Shown here: positions 40,275-46,614 of the stretch, piece after piece
Layout of the letters: every line of letters starts with the position of its first letter
Numbering within the stretch: position 1 is the stretch's first letter
Source of the DNA: Saprospiraceae bacterium
GTDB taxonomy: Bacteria; Bacteroidota; Bacteroidia; Chitinophagales; Saprospiraceae
NCBI GenBank assembly: GCA_020628645.1
Contig: JAHDES010000050.1
Span: 1-46,614 of the forward strand
Reading direction: 5' to 3'
Length of the DNA: 46,614 nt
Position numbers and translations under genes: made by a program
The notes under the pieces: generated by a model
Seen by the model: only the letters and a program-made list of their open reading frames with translations
Databases searched by the model: none
Told to the model about the DNA's origin: nothing

Positions 40275-43145
40275 ATGACGGAAGTTAAAACTATTCAAAA
40301 CTTAGAAAATACAGGTATTGAATTGCCTAGTAATGATTATATTGATGTGGTGGGGGCTCGCGTCCATAATCTCAAAGATGTAAGTGTTCGTATACCTCGC
40401 AATAAGTTTGTGGTCATTACTGGTATTAGTGGAAGTGGAAAATCTTCTTTAGCATTTGATACCATTTATGCAGAAGGTCAACGGCGTTATATGGAAACCT
40501 TCACTGCTTATGCACGCCAATTCATTGGTGAAATGGAGCGCCCCGATGTGGAGCAAATTACGGGTTTGAGTCCTGTTATCTCCATAGAACAAAAGACAAC
40601 TGGTCGGAATCCTCGTTCTACAGTAGGAACCATTACAGAGATTTACGATTTTATGCGTTTACTCTTTGCACGCGTAGGAGACGCCTATTCTTATGTGACG
40701 GGTAAGAAAATGGTGCGCTATACCGAAGAGCAAATCATTGAACATATTTTCACACATTTTGATGGTAAAAAAATATCACTTCTTGCTCCTTTAGTACGAG
40801 GTCGTAAAGGGCATTATCGAGAATTGTTTGACCAAATCCGCAAACAAGGCTACATGAAAGTGCGGGTGGATGGCGAGATCATTGACATCACCCCAGGGAT
40901 GCAAGTGGATCGCTATAAAGTGCATGACATTGAGGTGGTAATTGATCGTATAAAAATGGGAGATGATCGTCGAGATCGCTTGGCTTCTTCGCTTCAAGTG
41001 GCACTAAAAATGGGTAACGGCTTATTCTTTTTATTAGAAAACGATACCGATGCCATTACAGGTTATAGTAAGCATCTGATGTGTCCTGAATCAGGAATTT
41101 CGTATGAAGAACCTTCTCCCAATTCATTTTCCTTTAACTCTCCTTATGGCTATTGCCAAAATTGTAAAGGACTGGGTAAAGTGCATAAAGTAGATATGGA
41201 TAAAGTCATTCCAGATGATACAAAATCCATCAATCAAGAAGGTATCGTTCCTTTTGGAGAAGTACGAGACAATTATACCTTTAAGCAATTACGCGCTATC
41301 GCTAAGAAATATAAATTTTCCTTTGCTACTCCTGTAAAAGATATTCCTGAAAAAGCACTCAATATCATTTTAAACGGAAGTGATGAATCCTTCGCCGTAA
41401 AAATGAATTTTAAATCCAAGCATGATTATGTCTATGATTTAGGTTCAGAAGGGATTGTCAATATGTTAAGTCGATGGTATAAAGATTCATCTTCAGATAA
41501 AATACGTCGTTGGGCAGAAGAATTTATGACCATTGATACTTGCCCTACTTGTGATGGGCAACGTCTCCGAAAAGAGTCGCGCCATTTCAAATTAATGGAA
41601 CAAAACATCTCGGATTTATCCATTTTGGATGTAGGAGCTTTGGCAGAATGGATGGAAGGCCTAGAAAATAATCTTAGTGAACGACAGCAACTCATTGCGA
41701 AAGATATTTTAAAAGAAATTCGCCTTCGTTTGGGCTTTTTATTACATGTAGGATTGGATTATTTGAGTTTGGATCGTCCTGCACGAACGCTTTCGGGCGG
41801 GGAATCACAGCGGATTCGTTTGGCAACTCAAATTGGTTCACAACTGACAGGTATCACTTATATTTTAGATGAACCCAGTATTGGTTTACACCAACGAGAT
41901 AATCAACGCCTGATAGAAGCCCTTCGAGAATTAACAGAAATTGGAAATACCGTTTTAGTGGTTGAACATGATAAAGATATTATGTTGGCTTCCGATTATT
42001 TGATTGATTTGGGTCCAGGTGCTGGAAAACACGGAGGAGAATTAGTAGGGCAAGGCATTCCAAATACTTTCTTAACCAAAGATACCCTCACATCCGACTA
42101 TTTAACCAATAAAAAACAAATAGAAACACCGAAAAAACGCCGAAAAGGAAATGGTGATTTCCTAGAACTCAAAGGAGCTACTGGAAATAACTTAAAGAAT
42201 GTGTCTATCAAAATTCCATTAGGTACATTTTGTTGTGTAACAGGTGTATCAGGAAGTGGAAAATCGACTTTGATTAATGAAACGCTTTATCCCATCTTAC
42301 GACAGCATTTCTATCGTTCTCGTCAGAAACCTATGCCTTATAAAGAGCTAAAAGGCATTGACTTTTTAGATAAAGTTATTGAAATAGATCAATCTCCCAT
42401 TGGGAGAACGCCTCGTTCCAATCCAGCGACCTATACAGGCGTGTTTACCGATATTCGAAAAATATTTTCTGCCTTGCCAGAAGCTAAAATTCGAGGCTAT
42501 AAACCTGGTCGATTTTCCTTTAATGTGAAAGGCGGTCGTTGTGAAGAATGTCATGGTGCAGGAAGACGAATTATTGAGATGAATTTCCTACCAGATGTAT
42601 CTGTGGATTGTGAACGTTGTATGGGGAGACGCTATAATCGAGAGACGCTCGAAGTTTTATACAAAGGAAAATCCATCAGCGATGTTTTGGATATGACGGT
42701 AAATGAGGCAGTAGTTTTCTTTGAACCCATTCCCAATATTTACCGCAAGATGAAAACGCTGAAAGATGTCGGTTTGGGCTATATTACCTTAGGACAGCAG
42801 GCCACTACCTTATCAGGCGGTGAAGCTCAACGCGTAAAACTCTCCGAAGAACTTTCTAAACGCGATACAGGAAAAACCATTTATATCTTGGATGAACCCA
42901 CTACAGGTTTGCATTTCGAAGATATTCGCCACCTCCTCAATGTCCTCAATCGTTTAGTAGACAAAGGAAACACAATCATTGTCATTGAACACAATATGGA
43001 TGTCATCAAAGTAGCCGATCACATTATAGATATGGGGCTCGAAGGCGGACATCGAGGAGGTACGGTTGTCGTATCAGGTAAGCCTGAAAAAGTTGCGAAG
43101 CACAAGACCAGTCATACAGGACGATTTTTGAAGGAAGAGTTGTAA
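40275..43145 (+). CDS. uvrA: Canonical excision nuclease subunit UvrA
   Basis: A 956-residue UvrA, the damage-sensing ATPase of nucleotide excision repair. The first Walker A is GISGSGKSS, with AEGQRRYMETFTAYARQF and LSGGESQRI; the second is GVSGSGKST with LSGGEAQRV. Zinc sites CQNCKGLG/CPTCDGQ and CEECHGAG/CERCMG are intact. The UvrB-binding domain looks canonical, with LLAPLVRGRKGHYRELF and YMKVRVDGEIIDI, matching E. coli UvrA motif by motif. Compared with the paralogue at 22237, this is the likelier partner of UvrB. A -7-like box lies upstream. No uvrB or uvrC is in the window. Confidence 0.95.
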   Translation: MTEVKTIQNLENTGIELPSNDYIDVVGARVHNLKDVSVRIPRNKFVVITGISGSGKSSLAFDTIYAEGQRRYMETFTAYARQFIGEMERPDVEQITGLSPVISIEQKTTGRNPRSTVGTITEIYDFMRLLFARVGDAYSYVTGKKMVRYTEEQIIEHIFTHFDGKKISLLAPLVRGRKGHYRELFDQIRKQGYMKVRVDGEIIDITPGMQVDRYKVHDIEVVIDRIKMGDDRRDRLASSLQVALKMGNGLFFLLENDTDAITGYSKHLMCPESGISYEEPSPNSFSFNSPYGYCQNCKGLGKVHKVDMDKVIPDDTKSINQEGIVPFGEVRDNYTFKQLRAIAKKYKFSFATPVKDIPEKALNIILNGSDESFAVKMNFKSKHDYVYDLGSEGIVNMLSRWYKDSSSDKIRRWAEEFMTIDTCPTCDGQRLRKESRHFKLMEQNISDLSILDVGALAEWMEGLENNLSERQQLIAKDILKEIRLRLGFLLHVGLDYLSLDRPARTLSGGESQRIRLATQIGSQLTGITYILDEPSIGLHQRDNQRLIEALRELTEIGNTVLVVEHDKDIMLASDYLIDLGPGAGKHGGELVGQGIPNTFLTKDTLTSDYLTNKKQIETPKKRRKGNGDFLELKGATGNNLKNVSIKIPLGTFCCVTGVSGSGKSTLINETLYPILRQHFYRSRQKPMPYKELKGIDFLDKVIEIDQSPIGRTPRSNPATYTGVFTDIRKIFSALPEAKIRGYKPGRFSFNVKGGRCEECHGAGRRIIEMNFLPDVSVDCERCMGRRYNRETLEVLYKGKSISDVLDMTVNEAVVFFEPIPNIYRKMKTLKDVGLGYITLGQQATTLSGGEAQRVKLSEELSKRDTGKTIYILDEPTTGLHFEDIRHLLNVLNRLVDKGNTIIVIEHNMDVIKVADHIIDMGLEGGHRGGTVVVSGKPEKVAKHKTSHTGRFLKEEL

Positions 43146-43148
43146 AGA

Positions 43149-43265
43149 TTATTTTACTACAGTTTTCTGATTTTTCGTTGAGCCACTAATTTTTGATGTG
43201 ATATTGGAAATAAACTCTTTGGCACTGAGTGTACTAGGAGTACTTTTAGAATTAGGTGTACGCAT
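43149..43265 (-). CDS. Possible short ORF (38 residues)
   Basis: A 38-residue frame with ATG at 43265, Lys/Ser/Thr-rich, with a short amphipathic stretch (AKEFISNITSKI). Its stop lies 4 bases from the uvrA stop, convergent. No promoter or family is recognised and no Cys is present. It may be a chance frame; it is listed because the space is otherwise empty. Confidence 0.2.
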   Translation of the reverse strand: MRTPNSKSTPSTLSAKEFISNITSKISGSTKNQKTVVK

Positions 43266-43548
43266 AATTATTTCATTTTAGTGATAGATAAATCGACAAT
43301 ACGAATATTGCCGATTCATTACCTATCCGTTTTGAAAAATGAATTCACTTGGCTTAAAAAGTATTTTCAAGCCTATATTTTCTTGTCTATTTTCTTTGCT
43401 TGATATTTTTGGGGTCATACAGAGACTTGTGTTTATTCGTCTTGTTATACAATTATGCTTGCAATATCGGAGGAATACACAGTTGATTTGAAGTAGATAT
43501 TCCTACAAACAAATTTTTATTTATTAAATGTTAATACAAAAAGATGAT
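43266..43548. other. Intergenic region, nothing definite
   Basis: AT-rich, no gene. A CAATA-CGAA-TATTG dyad lies near 43292-43306 and a weak GGCTT/AAGCC hairpin near 43353-43374 that may end the uvrA transcript. Confidence 0.4.
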
Positions 43549-43941
43549 TTAAATCGAAAAAAGGTCGATTTGAGATTGAAGGCGTTGGATAAGCAGGCTA
43601 ATAATCCGTTTTTTGAGTTGCGATTCTTTGTTTTGATAGGTCTTCCATTCTTCTAAAGTAAAATGTCCTATCACGACACCCAATAATAATTGTCGCAATT
43701 GAGTATCTTTTTGTAGACTATCTTTTATGTAATTTTCTTTTTTTGAGAGTGATAATTGATGAAAAACATTTTTTCTTTTCTCAATATAATTTTCAAATAG
43801 CGAAAGAATAAGTTCGTTTTGGAATTTTAAGATGGGACGAAGTGTTATATTTTGAAATTGCTCTTCTTCACTTAATGTAGTTGCTGTAGAAATAGTAGGA
43901 CGAATGGCAAGCAGCGTAGTAGAACGATCGTTCATAAACAT
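43549..43941 (-). CDS. Conserved Bacteroidota protein of unknown function
   Basis: A 130-residue cytoplasmic protein, helical and highly charged. The conserved core SEEEQFQNITLRPILKFQNE, then KENYIKDSLQKDTQLRQLL and IGHFTLEEW, is one I recognise from many Bacteroidota genomes, where it is often labelled glyoxalase without any glyoxalase motif. The real function is unknown. It is divergent from the GNAT gene at 43956 with only 14 bases between starts, so the two share a promoter region. Confidence 0.75.
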   Translation of the reverse strand: MFMNDRSTTLLAIRPTISTATTLSEEEQFQNITLRPILKFQNELILSLFENYIEKRKNVFHQLSLSKKENYIKDSLQKDTQLRQLLLGVVIGHFTLEEWKTYQNKESQLKKRIISLLIQRLQSQIDLFSI

Positions 43942-43955
43942 AATTTTAACAAAAA

Positions 43956-44447
43956 ATGGAAATACAATTAGTAGAAATTTTAAAAGAAGAGAAACAGGAA
44001 TTAGAACAACTTTTACTAGCGTATTTCAAAGAAATTGATGCTTCAAAAATAATAAACATCGCACAGGGAGAAATAGTTGATTATCCTTATTTGGATATGT
44101 ATTGGACAGATGAAAATAGGACTGCATTTTTTATTCGAAAAAATGGATCAAAAATAGGTTTTGTATTACTCAATGATTGGGTAGTTATTAAATCATTTAA
44201 TGCTCAAAAATCAATTGCAGAATTTTATATCCATCCTAATTTTAGGAGGCAAGGAATTGGGCGAATAGTCGCTTTTCAACTTTTCAAACAATATCCATGT
44301 AAATGGGAAATTCGTCAATTTCCGACAAATCTTCCAGCAGTGAATTTTTGGCGAACGACTATCAATGAGTTTACTAAAGGGGACTATTTAGAAAAAGAAC
44401 ATCTTACAGAAGATGAATTACTATCCGTTCAATTATTTAAATCCTGA
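43956..44447 (+). CDS. GNAT-family N-acetyltransferase
   Basis: A 163-residue acetyltransferase. Motif A is visible in IAEFYIHPNFRRQGIGRIVA, the acetyl-CoA phosphate-binding loop, and the C-terminal NLPAVNFWRTTINEF is typical of RimI-like members. It begins 14 bases from the divergent gene at 43941. The nucleotidyltransferase gene follows; that gene's ATG could be at 44413 (overlapping by 35 bases) or at 44467. The substrate is unknown. Confidence 0.88.
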   Translation: MEIQLVEILKEEKQELEQLLLAYFKEIDASKIINIAQGEIVDYPYLDMYWTDENRTAFFIRKNGSKIGFVLLNDWVVIKSFNAQKSIAEFYIHPNFRRQGIGRIVAFQLFKQYPCKWEIRQFPTNLPAVNFWRTTINEFTKGDYLEKEHLTEDELLSVQLFKS

Positions 44448-44466
44448 CACAAAAATTTCTGAACCT

Positions 44467-45534
44467 ATGACTATCGACATCCAATTTTTAAAGGAAAATA
44501 ATTGCCTCTTATTCGACGCAATAAGTGGTAGTCATGCGTATGGGACGAATATTCCTTCGTCCGATATTGATCATAAGGGAGTTTTTATATTACCTAGGGA
44601 GTATTTTTATGGTTTGAACTATATTCCTCAAGTCAGCGATGAACGCAATGATAAGGTGTATTATGAATTGGGGCGTTTCATGGAATTGCTCCTCAAAAAT
44701 AATCCCAATATGATGGAGTTATTGGCAATGCCAGAGGAGTGTGTGTTATATGAACATCCATTATTTGAGCAGATCAAATCCATCAATTTTTTATCTAAAA
44801 CTTGTTTTCACACTTTTGCGGGTTATGCTATTTCACAGATAAAAAAAGCAAGAGGACTCAATAAAAAAATAGCGAATCCAATGCCTAAAGAACGGAAAAC
44901 GATTTTGGATTTTTGCTATATTTTAAAAGATCATGGTGCTGTTCCCTTAGAGGGTTGGTTGGCTGCAAATAATTATAATCAATTGCAATGTGGCTTGGTA
45001 AATGTTCCTCATTTTAAAGATACTTACGCTTTATTTTATGATGAAACAGGTAATTTAAAATATAAAGGCATCATGCCCAAAGAAACTTCTAATCAAGTTG
45101 CTTTAAGTTCTATTCCAAAAGGAGAGAAAAAACGAGCTATCTTAAGCTTTAATCTAGATGGCTATAAAACCTATTGTAAAACGTATAGTGAATACTGGTC
45201 GTGGGTGGCACTACGAAATGAAGCACGTTATGAAAATACCAAATCACATGGCAAAAACTACGACACTAAAAATATGATGCATACCTTTCGATTATTGGAT
45301 ATGGCAGAAGATATTTTCACGCAACAAAAAATTATTGTTCGTCGTCCTAATCGTGCTTTTTTATTGGATATTCGAAAAGGAAAATTTGAATATGAAGATT
45401 TACTGAATCAAGCAGAAGAGAAAATAAACCACATTCAAGCCCTTTATGAAAAGAGTAATTTAGCTGAACAAGTCAATCTAGCACTTGTTAATAGTACATT
45501 AATTCGCATTCGTGAACAATGGTATCATCAATAA
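44467..45534 (+). CDS. COG3541-type nucleotidyltransferase
   Basis: A 355-residue protein of the DNA polymerase beta-like nucleotidyltransferase superfamily (predicted nucleotidyltransferases, COG3541/YcgL). The active-site motif is ISGSHAYGTNIPSSDIDHKG, with the Gly-Ser loop and the D-x-D metal pair. Helical C-terminal parts follow (HGAVPLEGWLAANNYNQLQC and others). Such enzymes add nucleotides to tRNA, antibiotics or proteins, or act in RNA repair; the substrate here cannot be told from sequence. An upstream ATG at 44413 would add an 18-residue extension that overlaps the GNAT gene, so I prefer 44467. The cold-shock-fold gene begins 8 bases after its stop. Confidence 0.85.
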   Translation: MTIDIQFLKENNCLLFDAISGSHAYGTNIPSSDIDHKGVFILPREYFYGLNYIPQVSDERNDKVYYELGRFMELLLKNNPNMMELLAMPEECVLYEHPLFEQIKSINFLSKTCFHTFAGYAISQIKKARGLNKKIANPMPKERKTILDFCYILKDHGAVPLEGWLAANNYNQLQCGLVNVPHFKDTYALFYDETGNLKYKGIMPKETSNQVALSSIPKGEKKRAILSFNLDGYKTYCKTYSEYWSWVALRNEARYENTKSHGKNYDTKNMMHTFRLLDMAEDIFTQQKIIVRRPNRAFLLDIRKGKFEYEDLLNQAEEKINHIQALYEKSNLAEQVNLALVNSTLIRIREQWYHQ

Positions 45535-45542
45535 ACATATTT

Positions 45543-45746
45543 ATGCCTTCTACTACACAAAAAGGAATAGTTCGTTTTTATCATCAAGACCGTGGGTTTG
45601 GCTATATTTATGTACATTCAACTGGAGAAGAAATTTATGTAAAAGCTAATCAATTAATCACGCCTATCCATGATAAGGATATTGTCTGTTTTACAATTAG
45701 TGAGAACAAACAGGGGCTCTTTGCACAATCCGTAAGCAAGATTTAA
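45543..45746 (+). CDS. Divergent cold-shock-domain protein
   Basis: A 67-residue protein with the fold of the cold-shock domain (about residues 5-65): KGIVRFYHQDRGFGYI matches the G-x-V-x-x-F and RNP1-like RGFGYI strands. RNP2, normally VFVH, reads IYVKANQL, so the RNA-stacking His is replaced by Lys. The end GLFAQSVSKI matches the last strand. An ATG at 45519 would overlap the nucleotidyltransferase gene; 45543 is better. It may bind RNA or act with the nucleotidyltransferase just upstream; the latter is positional inference. Confidence 0.75.
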   Translation: MPSTTQKGIVRFYHQDRGFGYIYVHSTGEEIYVKANQLITPIHDKDIVCFTISENKQGLFAQSVSKI

Positions 45747-45757
45747 GGAAATAAAGC

Positions 45758-45765
45758 TATTTTTG
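45758..45765 (+). promoter_or_regulatory. Bacteroidetes -7 box for the 3' lipoprotein gene
   Basis: TATTTTTG, 23 bases before the ATG at 45788, matches TAnnTTTG. The predicted transcription start is near 45772. No clear -33 box. Confidence 0.35.
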
Positions 45766-45787
45766 TATTAAACAAAAAACAAATTCG

Positions 45788-46135
45788 ATGAAATTATCTC
45801 ATCTCATTATAGTTAGTCTTTTCTTTTTTGCTTGCCAAAGTGAAGAAGCCAAACAGCAATTAACTACCCAAACTGAAGCGCGTTGTACTTGTTACCAAGA
45901 ATTATTTGAATTAAATGAACAAGTCAAAGCCTTGACGCAAGCAGGAAAATCGGAGCAATTAATCAATATGATTAGCACCATTGAAAAAGCAGCTAATGAT
46001 GCAGAAAGTTGTAGCAACCAACAACTAAAACAAGAAGATGCCTTAGAAAATAGCGCCATCTTATCCCATATGGAATCTGTTTGCCCCAAGATCCATCAAA
46101 TGCTAGAACGTGCTCGCGCTATGGAGGGGAATTAG
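45788..46135 (+). CDS. Hypothetical lipoprotein
   Basis: A 115-residue lipoprotein with lipobox FFACQ (Cys16). The mature part is helical, with Cys in CTCYQ, SCSNQ and SVCPKIH that may form disulphides, and Gln/Glu-rich segments. No family is recognised. It is followed within 20 bases by the convergent end of the gene at 46154. Confidence 0.7.
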   Translation: MKLSHLIIVSLFFFACQSEEAKQQLTTQTEARCTCYQELFELNEQVKALTQAGKSEQLINMISTIEKAANDAESCSNQQLKQEDALENSAILSHMESVCPKIHQMLERARAMEGN

Positions 46136-46153
46136 TATCTTAAATAAGATTTA

Positions 46154-46575
46154 TTAGTCTATTACTCCTGTTTGGATGGCTTTCTTTTTACTAGAATAAT
46201 CACGAGCAAATCCAATTCGTTTATTTTTATTTTGTGTATCCAAATGACTTGCTTTAAATGAACCGCTAAATCCATCATTACAAATAACTTTGCTTTCAAG
46301 GTGTGTTAATAAATCGTGCGTATTGAATTCCATTTTTTTGTAATGAAGAGTTATGCCTATTGCTTGTAATTCTTTCTTTATTTCTACTAAACTATCAAGG
46401 GTTAAATTATTGGTAAAGACAGCTTCTACTTTTTCAAGGGTATTATCGTCATTACGTTCAATGATTAAACTTTTTTGAATTTCTAAGTCATTAGATTGTG
46501 CCTTAACATTGATAATACTTATACATAAACAAACAACTATAAAAGCTGAAATAGACAAAATAAGGGTTTTCTCAT
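46154..46575 (-). pseudogene. Secreted protein gene with frameshift near the start
   Basis: The frame encodes about 130 residues. It has a signal-like segment LSISAFIVVCLCISIINVKA and a mature part rich in Asn/Lys with two Cys regions and repeated short strands. In its own frame it has no ATG; the first usable start is a TTG at 46558. Just upstream, an ATG at 46573-46575 is in the +1 frame and reads MRKP, then terminates after 12 codons. A single added A in the A4 run (46567-46570) would give MRKTLILSISAF, a normal signal start. So the gene is either frameshifted or carries a sequence error at this run. Function unknown. Confidence 0.6.
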
Positions 46576-46614
46576 AAAAAAGTTTGAAACAAAAAAGGCA
46601 AGAAAAGAATTTTT

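Noticed and set aside
1-46614. rRNA, tRNA genes, CRISPR array, transposase, integrase or phage module
   Set aside because: No tRNA cloverleaf, rRNA-like stretch, repeat-spacer array or mobile-element gene was found by eye in the gaps between genes.

Overview
The window comes from a low-GC, gene-dense member of the Bacteroidota. Three lineage markers support this: C-terminal type IX secretion (T9SS) sorting domains of type A (two proteins) and type B (one protein), many SPII lipoproteins and SPOR/OmpA envelope proteins, and promoter-like boxes of the Bacteroidetes TAnnTTTG (-7) and TTTG (-33) kind instead of E. coli-type -35/-10 boxes. Shine-Dalgarno sequences are weak or absent. A Saprospiria/Chitinophagia-like gliding bacterium is my best guess, but this is inference. 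I found no rRNA, tRNA, CRISPR array, transposase, integrase or phage module, so this looks like chromosomal backbone with a few lineage-specific genes.

Layout. 1-5.7 kb: a start-less ORF, two unknown envelope proteins, a 2-oxo acid dehydrogenase E2 subunit behind a structured leader, and a TPR-PD40-OmpA-SPOR envelope protein. 5.8-11.7 kb: a small methyltransferase, GpmI, a lipoprotein, an OmpA-domain protein, an MtfA-like peptidase carrying a SEC-C zinc motif, an alpha/beta hydrolase and an acetyltransferase. 11.8-16.2 kb: a T9SS-secreted clan-A glycoside hydrolase, then a tight run of SSS symporter, TMEM220-like membrane protein and dihydrofolate reductase. 16.4-21.7 kb: a FIST sensory protein translationally coupled to a soluble histidine kinase, a GH25 muramidase lipoprotein, a type B T9SS cargo protein, and an ECF sigma factor with duplicated terminators. 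22-29.5 kb: a UvrA paralogue, a Ca-site lipoprotein, PBP1A, a YeaQ-type membrane protein with a multi-copy operator, and a SPOR protein. 29.6-38 kb: DeoC, several hypothetical envelope proteins, a DUF4442 hotdog protein, a beta-lactamase-fold pseudoenzyme, two YceI-domain proteins behind an RNA-switch-like leader, RuvC, and a sigma/anti-sigma pair. 38-46.6 kb: an FG-GAP T9SS protein, canonical UvrA, a Bacteroidota-specific unknown protein, a GNAT, a COG3541 nucleotidyltransferase, a divergent cold-shock-fold protein, a lipoprotein, and a secreted protein that appears frameshifted near its start.

How genes work together. Envelope building and remodelling recurs (PBP1A, GH25, two SPOR proteins, two OmpA-like proteins, T9SS cargo). 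DNA repair is represented by two UvrA-type ATPases and RuvC. Signalling includes a FIST plus kinase pair with no adjacent response regulator and two ECF sigma factors, one with a short non-zinc anti-sigma-like partner.

The most unusual signals are regulatory: mutually exclusive hairpins before the YceI gene at 34055, tandem hairpins ending in a T-run before the E2 gene, repeated operator boxes around the YeaQ-type promoter, and a 146-bp MITE-like element with two small palindromes before the first uvrA. The protein observations most worth following are the two structurally different UvrA paralogues, the catalytically dead beta-lactamase-fold protein, and the MtfA-SEC-C fusion.
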